Positions 42,373 through 50,628 of a stretch of DNA of 64,000 nucleotides are shown one piece after another. The notes beneath the pieces were generated by a model that was given only the letters and a program-made list of their open reading frames with translations, had not been told where the DNA came from and did not search any database. The stretch's first letter is position 1. Every line of letters starts with the position of its first letter. The translations under genes were made by a program, and so were the position numbers. The stretch comes from Actinomyces glycerinitolerans (GTDB lineage: Bacteria > Actinomycetota > Actinomycetes > Actinomycetales > Actinomycetaceae): NCBI RefSeq assembly GCF_900098745.1, contig NZ_FQTT01000001.1:310001-374000 (forward strand). Direction: 5' to 3'.

Positions 42373-44244
42373 TCACCCGATGGCGAGCAGGACGTCGGGG
42401 GTCGGCTGGGCGCCCGCGTGAATGACGACCTCGATGGCGTCGGGGCTGTCGAGTTGCTGCTCGGCGTAGCGGGCGACGGTGGCGGCCGCGACGGCGCCGA
42501 CGTCGGGCAGGGCGTCGCGGCCGAGGATGACGGTGACGAGTTCGTCGTCGGGGCGCAGCGCGGCGGTCAGGGCGGCGGCGACGGCGTCGGTTTCGGCGTC
42601 CGGGCCGGTCAGCGCGGTGGTGCGCACGGCCGCGGCGACACTGCCCGCCCGGGTGGCCAGCTCGCCGAGTTCGGCGTGCTCGCCCTGCCCGGCCACGGCG
42701 ACGGCGGCCGCCAGGACGCCGGCCTCGTCATCGGTGTCGCATACGAGCAGGCGTACCCCCTCGGGGATGGTGCGCGCGGCCTCGCCGGTCCCGGCGCCGC
42801 GCACGGAGGAGACGGCGGAACGGGCGGCGAGGAAGCGGGCGGCCGCGTGGGCGCTGGCGGCGGCCTGTGGGTCACAGGGCAGGACGACGGCCTGGGCGGC
42901 GCCGAGGTCGCCGGCGGCGCGGACGATGCCGTCGCGTTCGGGGTCCAGCACCACGACGGCGCCGGTGCGGGCGAACTGCTCGATCAGGCCGGGAGCGCGG
43001 GTGCAGGCGATGACGCCGACGCGGCGGGGGGCGGAGTTCGCGGCGGCGTGCGAGCCGTTGCCGGCGGCCGCGGGGGCGGCCTGCGAGTCGTGCTGGGCGC
43101 GGCGGGCGGCGAGGCGTTCAAAGGAGACGACGCGGCCGTCGGCGGGGGCGGAGGTGGGCAGCGGCGGCTCGTCGGCCTCCCATGCGGGGGCGAGCGCGAG
43201 CGCCGTCGGGTGCAGATGGTGGATGCATACCTGGCGGGCGCGGCCGCTGCGGGGCAGGGCGGCGCGCGGGGTGTCGGTGTGGACGTGGACCTGGAACATG
43301 CCCACGCCGAGCGCGTCGGGGGTGCCGACCACACCCACGGAGTCGCCGATCGCCTCCAGATCGCGGCGCAGGGCGGCGGCCTGGGCGGCGGTGGCCTCCA
43401 GCAGGTACATGACCTCGAACTCACCGGTGGAGAAGGGGCCGGCGTTCTCGCGCGCGCCGGCGCCGTGGGTGGCGGCGGCGACCAGATCGTCGAGCATCTG
43501 CCGCGCGACGTCCGTGCAGGGCAGGGTGGACGGCATCGACGTGGCGGTCACGCTCGGGGAGGCGGGCAGTGCCCCCGGGGCGGCGTCTGCATGACCGGCG
43601 TCGATGGTGTCGGACAGGCTGGTGTACATGAGCATGAGGGCGGCCCCGCCGGCGTCGACGGCGCCATGGCCCAGCCCCGCGGTCTCCACCACGGACTCCT
43701 GGGCGCCGAAGGCGGCGGAGGCGGCGACGGTGGAGACACTCGGCGGTGCGGAGGCGGTGGATTCCTCGAAGGCGGTGCGCGCGCCGGTGGCGGCGTCCTG
43801 GGCGACGGTGAGCAGGGTGCCCGCAACCGGCCGGGAGACGGCGGCCCAGGTGGTGGTGGCGATCCGCTCGTAGGCGTGGACCAGTTCGACCGGCCGCAGC
43901 GCCGTGGGGTCGGGAGCCTCGGCGCACACGTCCGCCAGGGCGGCCAACACCTGGGAGATGAGCAGTCCGGAGTTGCCGCGGGCGCCGCGGACGGCCCCGT
44001 CGGCGGCGGCACGGGCGGTCTGGGCGAGGTCCGCGCCGGGAGGGAGGAGAGCCAGGGCGTCGCAGGCGGAGCGGACGGTAAGCAGGACGTTGGTGCCGGT
44101 GTCGGCGTCGGGGACCGGGAAGACGTTGAGGAAGTTGACCAGCTCGCGGGTGGACTCGGCGACCGCCCGGGCCGCATTCAGCCAGGCGTGCAGCAGCGGG
44201 GCGGTGATGACGGGGACGCCGGGGGCGTCTGTGCGATCTGCCAC
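42373..44244 (-). CDS. DAK2 domain protein, FakA/YloV-like
   Basis: 623 aa from GTG 44244, with GGGAG five bases upstream; the longer frame to 44325 encodes an Arg-rich artefact. The N-terminal DhaL/DAK2 domain carries the nucleotide-binding NVFPVPDADTGTNVLLTV and the GARGNSG loop; a FakA-type middle domain and a C-terminal DegV-like region follow. Firmicute FakA phosphorylates fatty acids presented by FakB; whether this actinobacterial protein does the same is inference. It is in the recG operon. Confidence 0.85.
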   Translation of the reverse strand: MADRTDAPGVPVITAPLLHAWLNAARAVAESTRELVNFLNVFPVPDADTGTNVLLTVRSACDALALLPPGADLAQTARAAADGAVRGARGNSGLLISQVLAALADVCAEAPDPTALRPVELVHAYERIATTTWAAVSRPVAGTLLTVAQDAATGARTAFEESTASAPPSVSTVAASAAFGAQESVVETAGLGHGAVDAGGAALMLMYTSLSDTIDAGHADAAPGALPASPSVTATSMPSTLPCTDVARQMLDDLVAAATHGAGARENAGPFSTGEFEVMYLLEATAAQAAALRRDLEAIGDSVGVVGTPDALGVGMFQVHVHTDTPRAALPRSGRARQVCIHHLHPTALALAPAWEADEPPLPTSAPADGRVVSFERLAARRAQHDSQAAPAAAGNGSHAAANSAPRRVGVIACTRAPGLIEQFARTGAVVVLDPERDGIVRAAGDLGAAQAVVLPCDPQAAASAHAAARFLAARSAVSSVRGAGTGEAARTIPEGVRLLVCDTDDEAGVLAAAVAVAGQGEHAELGELATRAGSVAAAVRTTALTGPDAETDAVAAALTAALRPDDELVTVILGRDALPDVGAVAAATVARYAEQQLDSPDAIEVVIHAGAQPTPDVLLAIG

Positions 44245-44543
44245 GCCGCTCCCTTCCTGTGCTCGTTGCCTGTGCTCACGCGATGCCGAATCGCGTCGGC
44301 GGGCCGCCCGCCGGGGCTGGCGCACCGGCGACTGCGAACTTAACCTCAGACTAGTGGTTTACGGGGTTTTGTGCTGTCGCGGACGGTGCGGCGTGTGCGC
44401 GAGCCCATACCCGCTCCACTTGGGGTGGCGGGCCGTTTCCGATAAGGTGCTGGGGTTGCCCGCGACCCGTGTCGCCGGGCGGTAGACCCGGCGCCGGGCA
44501 AAAGGCCCGCGCGCTTACACCAAGAAGATTCAGGAGTGGAACC

Positions 44544-44735
44544 GTGGCTGCTGTGTGCGACGTCTGCGGCAAGGGCCCCGTCTTCGGCAAGAGCGTCTCG
44601 CACTCCCATGTGCGGACCAGCCGCCGGTGGAACCCGAACATTCAGCGTGTACGTGCTCTCGTGAACGGCACCCCCAAGCGCCTCAACGTGTGCACGTCCT
44701 GCCTCAAGGCCGGCAAGGTGACGCGCAACATCTGA
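44544..44735 (+). CDS. rpmB: 50S ribosomal protein L28, Cys-containing form
   Basis: 63 aa from GTG 44544 with AGGAG seven bases upstream. AAVCDVCGKGPVFGKSVSHS and the C-terminal NVCTSCLKAGKVTR give two CxxC pairs, the zinc-binding C+ form. In actinobacteria a C-minus paralogue can replace it when zinc is scarce; none is in the window. It is divergent from the DAK2 gene and followed by a strong terminator. Confidence 0.96.
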   Translation: MAAVCDVCGKGPVFGKSVSHSHVRTSRRWNPNIQRVRALVNGTPKRLNVCTSCLKAGKVTRNI

Positions 44736-44763
44736 GCGCGTCACGCCCGCCTGCAGGGCACTC

Positions 44764-44805
44764 AAGGCCGCCGTCCCGCACCCGCGGACGGCGGCCTTTC
44801 TCTTT
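44764..44805 (+). terminator. Rho-independent terminator of rpmB
   Basis: A perfect 13-bp stem (arm AAGGCCGCCGTCC, 9-nt loop, inverted arm) is followed by a T-rich TTTCTCTTT. It lies 28 bp after the rpmB stop and just before the convergent thiL end. Confidence 0.88.
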
Positions 44806-44835
44806 CCCCGCCCTCCCCTCGCCGAGACCAGTCGT

Positions 44836-46053
44836 CTAGGCGTGGAAGTGGTCCCAGCCGAGACGCTCGGGTACGCGCCCGCCGATCAGTACGGCCGCCG
44901 GCTCGCCCACGCGCCTGGCGCGCACGGCTCCGATCACGCGGGACCCCTCCGGCAGCCGTTCGACCGCCGACGGCGGCAGCGTGGCCAGCAGGCCGTGGTC
45001 CTCTCCCCCGGTCAACACCCAGGCCCGCGCCAGGTCACGCGCGGCCACGGCGTCGGGGCGAAGCAAGCCGGCGACCGGCGCCAACGCGGCGAGGTCATGC
45101 GTCAGCCCGGCCTCCGGGTCGCCGTCCGGGTCGGCGATCTCGACGACGACGCCGCTGGCCCGGGCGATCCGGTCCGCGTCGCGCAGCAGCCCGTCGGAGA
45201 CGTCCATCATGGCGGTGGCTCCGGCGTCGGCGAGCGCGGGTCCAGCCGCCAGGGGAGGCTCCGGCGCCCGGTAGATGCGCAGGCATTGCGCGGCGGCCGC
45301 GGCACCGTCGTTGTTGATCGTCACACCGTCTCCGCCCGCGTCGCCCCGCGCACCGGCGTGGGCGCCAGCGACGGCGTCATCCCACCCGTCCGAGCGGCCA
45401 TCCAGACCGGCCTGCAGCAGTGCGAGCCCGGCCGCCGAGCGTCCCAGCGTGCCGCAGTGGACGACGATGTCGCCGGGACGCGCGCCCGAGCGCCGCACCG
45501 GGCGGCGGCCATCCAGGTCGCCGTGGACGGTGACGGCGATGACCACCCGGTCCCCGACACTCAGATCACCGCCGACCACGCCCGCGTCCGTGCCCGCACA
45601 TGCGTCGGCGAAGCCGCGAGCCAGGTCCTGCACCCAGGCGACCGAGGTGGTGCGCGGCAGCACCAGGCTGACCACCAGCGCCGTCGGGCGCGCCCCCATG
45701 GCGGCGATGTCGGCGAGGTTCTGGGCGGCGGCGCGGGCCCCGACGTCGCGGGCGGTGGACCAGTCGGTGCGGAAGTGCTCGCCCTGGACGAGCACGTCGG
45801 TACTCACGCAGTAGCGCCCGTCCGGGGCGGCGACCACGGCGCTGTCGTCCCCACTGGGCACCAGCACGCGGGCCGCCTGCGGCAGCAGCGGGGTGAAGGC
45901 GGCCAGCAGCGCCTCCTCCCCCAGGTCGGCGACGGTGGTTGCGGGACCACCACCGGCAACGGAGTCGACGGCGGCAGCACCATAGGAATCGACGGTTTCG
46001 GCGCCGCGGCCCGCCGGGGGCGCCCCGGCGTCGTCGGCCTCAGCGGTTGACAT
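44836..46053 (-). CDS. thiL: Thiamine-monophosphate kinase
   Basis: 405 aa, longer than the usual ~330 because of a 45-residue Ala/Gly-rich N-terminus and an insertion near residue 235. PurM-like fold: PSGDDSAVV, CVSTDVLVQGEHFR, VGGDLSVGDRVVIAVTVHG and MMDVSDGLLRD (Mg-ATP binding). It makes thiamine diphosphate from the monophosphate. It overlaps the ddl stop by 14 bp. Confidence 0.94.
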   Translation of the reverse strand: MSTAEADDAGAPPAGRGAETVDSYGAAAVDSVAGGGPATTVADLGEEALLAAFTPLLPQAARVLVPSGDDSAVVAAPDGRYCVSTDVLVQGEHFRTDWSTARDVGARAAAQNLADIAAMGARPTALVVSLVLPRTTSVAWVQDLARGFADACAGTDAGVVGGDLSVGDRVVIAVTVHGDLDGRRPVRRSGARPGDIVVHCGTLGRSAAGLALLQAGLDGRSDGWDDAVAGAHAGARGDAGGDGVTINNDGAAAAAQCLRIYRAPEPPLAAGPALADAGATAMMDVSDGLLRDADRIARASGVVVEIADPDGDPEAGLTHDLAALAPVAGLLRPDAVAARDLARAWVLTGGEDHGLLATLPPSAVERLPEGSRVIGAVRARRVGEPAAVLIGGRVPERLGWDHFHA

Positions 46054-47272
46054 CTCTGGGGCGCTCGAGCGCCAGCTCGATCAGCTCGGTGACCAGGTCG
46101 CGGTAGGCCAGCCCGGATACCTGCCACATGTAGGGGTACATGGAGAAGGGCGTGAAGCCGGGCATGGTGTTGACCTCGTTGACGATCGCCTCGCCGTCCG
46201 GGGTGAGGAAGAAGTCGACGCGGGTCAGGCCCTCCCCGCCGATGGCGATGAAGGCCTCTGCGGCCCGGCGCATGAGCAGTTCGCGTTCGGCCGGGGCGAT
46301 GTGGGCGGGGCAGACCATGGCGACGGCGTCGTGGGCCAGGTACTTGGTCTCGTAGTCGTAGAACTCGCCGGCGCCGTTTGCGGCGTCCATGACGATCTCG
46401 CCGGGCTCGGCCACGCGGGGGGCGGCGTCGCCGTGTCCGGCGAGCACCGCCACCTCGATCTCGCGGCCGACGACGCCGGACTCGACCAGCACCTTCGGAT
46501 CCACCTCGCGGGCAGCCTCAATGGCCGCGTCCAGGTCGGAAAGATCCTCGACCCGGCTGATGCCCAGGGAGGAGCCGGCGCGGGCGGGCTTGACGAACAG
46601 GGGGCGGGCCAGGTCGGCGCACTGGGCGAGGATGGCGGCCTTGTCACGGCGCCAACGGTGCGGCTCGACGAGCACATGCGGGGCGGTGGGAATGCCGGCG
46701 GCCTGCAGCAGCACCTTGGTGACCTGCTTGTCCATGCCGGCGGCGGAGGCGAGCACGCCGCAGCCTACGTAGGGCAGGCCCAGCATCTCCAGCATCCCTT
46801 GGATGGTGCCGTCCTCGCCGTAGGGCCCGTGCAGCAGCGGCAGAACCACGTCGACGGTGCCGAGAACCTCGGGGCCGGCGGGGGTGATCGCGGTCAGATT
46901 CCCGCCCCCCAACCGCATGGCCAGTTCGCCGCGACCGAGCCCGTCGGTGGTGATTTCCACCGGCGGGCGGGCGTCGTCCAGGCGCAGGGCGTCGGGATCG
47001 TCGTCCACGAGTACCCACTGGCCCTGGCGGGTGATGCCGATGGGCACGACGTCGTAGCGGTCCCGGTCAATGGCGTCCAACACGCCGGCGGCGGTGGCAC
47101 AGGAAATGGTGTGCTCGCCGCTGCGGCCCCCGAAGACGACAGCGACCCTGGGCTTGTGCGGCCGCGTGGCGGCCGGGGCCTGCGTTGATGCGGCCGGGGC
47201 CGACGAGGCGAAGAGGCTGGAATCCGTGCTTGCGCCGGTGCTTACTGCGTTTGAGGCATGAGGGGCCGACAT
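46040..47272 (-). CDS. ddl: D-alanine-D-alanine ligase
   Basis: 410 aa. ATP-grasp fold: RVAVVFGGRSGEHTISC, HGPYGEDGTIQGMLEM, FVKPARAGSSLGISRV and RVDFFLTPDG with NEVNTMPGF for the metal site. It joins two D-Ala for peptidoglycan precursors. Downstream of the ligand loop is the normal length; the 38-residue Ala/Ser-rich N-terminus is unusual and has no clear Shine-Dalgarno, so the true start could be later. Confidence 0.95.
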   Translation of the reverse strand: MSAPHASNAVSTGASTDSSLFASSAPAASTQAPAATRPHKPRVAVVFGGRSGEHTISCATAAGVLDAIDRDRYDVVPIGITRQGQWVLVDDDPDALRLDDARPPVEITTDGLGRGELAMRLGGGNLTAITPAGPEVLGTVDVVLPLLHGPYGEDGTIQGMLEMLGLPYVGCGVLASAAGMDKQVTKVLLQAAGIPTAPHVLVEPHRWRRDKAAILAQCADLARPLFVKPARAGSSLGISRVEDLSDLDAAIEAAREVDPKVLVESGVVGREIEVAVLAGHGDAAPRVAEPGEIVMDAANGAGEFYDYETKYLAHDAVAMVCPAHIAPAERELLMRRAAEAFIAIGGEGLTRVDFFLTPDGEAIVNEVNTMPGFTPFSMYPYMWQVSGLAYRDLVTELIELALERPRDVNR

Positions 47273-47434
47273 GGTGGCAACGCTACCGCTACCCGGGCGG
47301 ATCGAGTATCAAGTCACCGCTCGGCGTCGGGCGCGCCGTCGGCCAGTACCGAAGTATCTGTTCCTATGCACCACCAGCCCCTCCCCCGTATGATTGACGT
47401 CACACGCGTGGTTCACTCAAGGTCAGGAGCCGTC

Positions 47435-48187
47435 ATGACACGCCCAAGCCCACTCCCCCGCACACTCGTCCCCGCCCTGGCCCTGCTGCTGACCGGCACG
47501 CTCACACTGGGCGCCTGCGGCTCGGGCTCCGGCGGCGGCGCCGCATCCGAGGAGGCGTCTGCGCCGGCCACATCCGCCGAGTCGGCCGACAGCACTGCCT
47601 CCGCCGCGTCCACCGATGACGCCTCGGCACCGGAGTCTTCCGATGCCTCGCAGGCACCCACCAGTACCGGCTCGCTCACCCAGGAGGAGACCAACCCGTC
47701 CGGGGCGCCCGCCTGGGGCACCGGCGCCGACGGCCAGGCGGCGTCCGACGACTCGGCACTGGTCATCTCCGACGTGCGCATCGGCTCCCACGACGATGAG
47801 GACTACTCCCGCTTCGTGGTCGAGTTCTCCGGTGAAGGCACGCCGGGCTGGTCGGCACAGTGGACCGACCAGGCCCACACCCAGGGCAAGGGCGACCCCA
47901 TCACCGTGGATGGCGACTTCACCCTGGTAGTCATCGGCACCGGCGTGACCATGCCGATCAGCGAGGAGCAGCAGGCCGTGGCCTACACCGAGCCAGTGCG
48001 CTTCGACTTCGATGCCGTCGGGCGCGACGACGACGGGGGCATTGAGGAGGCCTACCTGGATCTCGCCTTCGAGGCCCAGTTCCAGGTGGTGCTCGGCACT
48101 GACTCTCAGAAGTTCCGGATCTTCACGCTGACCAACCCCACCCGTCTGGTGATCGACGTCGCCGACGATGACGCCAACGACGACTGA
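47435..48187 (+). CDS. AMIN-like domain lipoprotein
   Basis: 250 aa from ATG 47435 (AGGAG five bases upstream). A lipoprotein signal ends LLLTGTLTLGAC with the lipobox Cys at residue 28, followed by a 75-residue Ser/Ala/Glu-rich linker. A folded AMIN-like domain (about 110-245) begins VISDVRIGSHDDEDYSRFV and ends TNPTRLVIDVADDD, the pattern of actinobacterial AMIN-like proteins thought to bind the cell wall. It is on the opposite strand inside the conserved ddl-gpsA block, and a TATGAT hexamer at 47389 may be its -10. Confidence 0.8.
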   Translation: MTRPSPLPRTLVPALALLLTGTLTLGACGSGSGGGAASEEASAPATSAESADSTASAASTDDASAPESSDASQAPTSTGSLTQEETNPSGAPAWGTGADGQAASDDSALVISDVRIGSHDDEDYSRFVVEFSGEGTPGWSAQWTDQAHTQGKGDPITVDGDFTLVVIGTGVTMPISEEQQAVAYTEPVRFDFDAVGRDDDGGIEEAYLDLAFEAQFQVVLGTDSQKFRIFTLTNPTRLVIDVADDDANDD

Positions 48188-48310
48188 CGGCGGCTCCGTC
48201 GCGTCGCCGAGGTGCCGCAACAGCGAGGCCCGATCGGCCGGCTCGTGGTCGGCAATGAGGGCATATCGCACGAGCGTGTTCAGACGCCACTCCCCCGGTT
48301 CGCGGCGAAC

Positions 48311-48484
48311 GACGGTTCGTGCGTTACGACGACGGTTCGTACCTTCGCATCAGGGTTCGTATGTTCTGGTCAGCGATTCGTACCTTCTTGTGACGGTTCG
48401 TACCCGTAGGTGCCGAACCGTCGTAAGGAGGTACGAACCGCCGACCGGAAAGTACGAACCGTCGGCGTTGGTGCCGAACCGTCA
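48311..48484. repeat. Phased inverted array of GACGGTTCGTACC units
   Basis: Five left-arm units (core GGTTCGT at 48314, 48334, 48354, 48395 and GATTCGT at 48375) and four inverted right-arm units (CGAACC cores in heptamers at 48413, 48433, 48454, 48474) are spaced 20 or 21 bp. Unit midpoints pair exactly about 48407, and the single 21-bp step on the left is mirrored by the 21-bp step on the right. The region lies in a 423-bp gap between convergent genes; the flanks (48188-48310, 48485-48610) show no gene. Confidence 0.88.
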
Positions 48485-48610
48485 GGCATCGCATGCCACC
48501 TCAGGAGCCACAACCTCCCCTCAGGCACGTTGCTGACAAGGCTGCGCGGCACCTACCGGCCTGAGTGCGTCACTGGCGCCGGTCTCGGCGGAGGGGAGGG
48601 TGCGGGCGGC

Positions 48611-49642
48611 TCAGGTCAACGGCGCGGCGTTAACGCCCTCGGCCTTGCGGGGCCGGGACAGCAGGGCGTCGTTGATCTCCTCCACGGTGGCGGTCCCCTC
48701 GACGACGGCGACCACCCCCGCGGTGATGGGCATGTCCACTCCGTGCGCGGCGGCCAGGTCGAGCACGGCGCGCGCGGACTTGGCGCCCTCGGCGACACCA
48801 CGCGAGGCGGCGGCGGCCTCCGCCACGCTCATGCCCTCACCCAGGCGCCGTCCGAAGGTCTGGTTGCGGGACAGTGGCGAGGAGCAGGTGGCCACCAGGT
48901 CACCCATGCCGGCCAGCCCGGCGAAGGTCTCGGGGTTCGCCCCAAGCGCCAGCCCCAGCCGGGTGATCTCCACCAGTCCGCGGGTGATGATGGTGGCCTT
49001 GGAGTTGTCCCCGAAGCCGCGTCCGGCGGTGATGCCGACCGCCAGGGCGATCACGTTCTTGACCGCGCCGCACAGCTCCACACCGAGCACATCGGTGTTG
49101 GTGTAGGGACGGAAGGTGCCGGTCGCGCACAGGGCGGCCACGCGCGCGGCCACCGCCTCGTCCTGCGCCGCCACTACGGTGGCGGTGGGCTGGCCGGCGG
49201 CGATCTCATCGGCCAGGTTCGGGCCGGAGACCACGGCGATGCGCCGGGCGGGCAGGTCGAGCGCCTCGGCGATGACCTGACTCATGCGCAAGCCCGTGCC
49301 GGCCTCCACCCCCTTCATCAGGGAGACGACGATGGCGTCGTCGTCGAGGGCGCCGCGCAGCGGGGCGAGCACGCCGCGTGCGGTCTGGGCGGGCACCACC
49401 ACGACGACGAGCCCCGCCCCGGCGACGGCCTCCCGGATGTCCGTGGTGGCGGTGACGGTCTCGGGCAGGGTGATGCCGGGCAGGTAGCGGTTGTTGGTGC
49501 CGGCGTTGATCTCGGCGGCGATCTCCGGGCGGCGCGCCCAGATGACGGCGGGGGTGCCGGCCTGGGCGAGCAGGCGAGCGAAGGTGGTGCCCCAGGCACC
49601 GGCGCCGATGACGGCGGCCTTGCCGACGACTGCCGGGCTCAT
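48611..49642 (-). CDS. gpsA: Glycerol-3-phosphate dehydrogenase [NAD(P)+]
   Basis: 343 aa. Rossmann motif VIGAGAWGTTFARLLA, VSGPNLADEIAAGQPTA, catalytic Lys in GAVKNVIALAVG and GDNSKATIITRG. It makes sn-glycerol-3-phosphate for phospholipids. It overlaps plsC by 4 bp (ATGA), which fits the next step of the same pathway. Confidence 0.96.
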   Translation of the reverse strand: MSPAVVGKAAVIGAGAWGTTFARLLAQAGTPAVIWARRPEIAAEINAGTNNRYLPGITLPETVTATTDIREAVAGAGLVVVVVPAQTARGVLAPLRGALDDDAIVVSLMKGVEAGTGLRMSQVIAEALDLPARRIAVVSGPNLADEIAAGQPTATVVAAQDEAVAARVAALCATGTFRPYTNTDVLGVELCGAVKNVIALAVGITAGRGFGDNSKATIITRGLVEITRLGLALGANPETFAGLAGMGDLVATCSSPLSRNQTFGRRLGEGMSVAEAAAASRGVAEGAKSARAVLDLAAAHGVDMPITAGVVAVVEGTATVEEINDALLSRPRKAEGVNAAPLT

Positions 49643-50487
49643 GACTGCTGCTCCGGGGCGGTTTCGGGCTCGTCGTCACCCGGGTTGTCGGGCGGCGTGC
49701 CCGGCCCGGAGGGGTGCTCGTACTCCGACGGCGCCGGCGGGTCGGGCCGACGCACGCCGATGTTGCCCTTGCCCGGATCGCCGTCGTACTTCATGTCGAA
49801 GGGGCGGGGCGCCTTCTCGCCGCGCAGTTGCTCCACCAGCTCCGTGATGTGCCGCATGATCTCGGCGGTGGCGGCGCGCACGACAGCGTGATCGGAGGTG
49901 TCCGTGCCGAATTCGGCCAGGTCGAAGGGCTTCCCGATCAGGACGTCCACGTCCTTGCGGGGGAAGGGGCGGAAACCGCTGCCGTAGGCGCCCAGCACGT
50001 TCTGGGCGCCCCACTGGCCGATGGGCAGCAGGGGCGCGCCGGTGCGCATGGCCAGGCGGGCGGCGCCGGTCTTGCCGGTCATGGGCCACTGCAGCGGGTC
50101 GCGGGACAGCGTGCCCTCGGGGAAGATCATGATCGGGTCGCCCGCGCGCAGACGCCGCTCGGCCTCCACCAGGGAATCGCCGGCGTGGGTGGAGCCGCGG
50201 TAGACGGGGATCTGACCACCGGCGCTGAAGACGTGGCCGAGGATGGGGATTTCGAACAGCTGGGACTTTGCCAGCGAGTAGATGGGCACGTCCGCATCCA
50301 CGAGCGCGCGCATGGCGGTGAGCGGGTCCAGGTTGGACAGGTGGTTGGCGACGGCGATGAAGCCGCCCTCGCGGGGAATGTTCTCCACGCCGGTCACATG
50401 CTGCTTGGAGACCGCCTTGAGGAACGGAATGATCGCCCCCCTGGCCGCGAACCGGTAGAACGGGGTCATGCGTCGTGTGGTCGCCAC
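49639..50487 (-). CDS. plsC: 1-acyl-sn-glycerol-3-phosphate acyltransferase
   Basis: 282 aa. HX4D motif at His 49-Asp 54 (NHLSNLD), the acceptor loop VYRGS and FPEGTLSRD (about 121). It acylates lysophosphatidate to phosphatidate at the membrane. A Pro/Asp/Glu-rich tail of about 50 residues follows the catalytic domain. It is coupled to gpsA. Confidence 0.92.
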   Translation of the reverse strand: MATTRRMTPFYRFAARGAIIPFLKAVSKQHVTGVENIPREGGFIAVANHLSNLDPLTAMRALVDADVPIYSLAKSQLFEIPILGHVFSAGGQIPVYRGSTHAGDSLVEAERRLRAGDPIMIFPEGTLSRDPLQWPMTGKTGAARLAMRTGAPLLPIGQWGAQNVLGAYGSGFRPFPRKDVDVLIGKPFDLAEFGTDTSDHAVVRAATAEIMRHITELVEQLRGEKAPRPFDMKYDGDPGKGNIGVRRPDPPAPSEYEHPSGPGTPPDNPGDDEPETAPEQQS

Positions 50488-50580
50488 ATCGGCACTCTAC
50501 CCACTGGCGTGCGCCGCGGGCGCGAAATGACCGCGGGCCGACCCGGGCGCGGGTCCGCGGGCGGCCCGCCGGGACGCTCC

Positions 50581-50622
50581 GGCGCCGCGGGGCGACCGGC
50601 GCCGCGGGGCGACCGGCGCCGG
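50581..50622. repeat. 17-bp tandem repeat between murA and plsC
   Basis: GGCGCCGCGGGGCGACC occurs twice head to tail (50581-50597, 50598-50614), and a third partial copy starts at 50615, just before the murA stop. The GGCGCC palindrome in each unit can pair, so it may act in termination. Confidence 0.8.
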
Positions 50623-50628
50623 ACCGGG

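Noticed and set aside
48311..48484. CRISPR array
   Set aside because: The units are only ~10-13 bp, the pitch is 20 bp, the two arms are inverted, and no cas gene is nearby.
48311..48484. Replication-origin iterons or DnaA boxes
   Set aside because: No TTATCCACA-like boxes, AT-rich unwinding region, or dnaA, dnaN or rep gene nearby.
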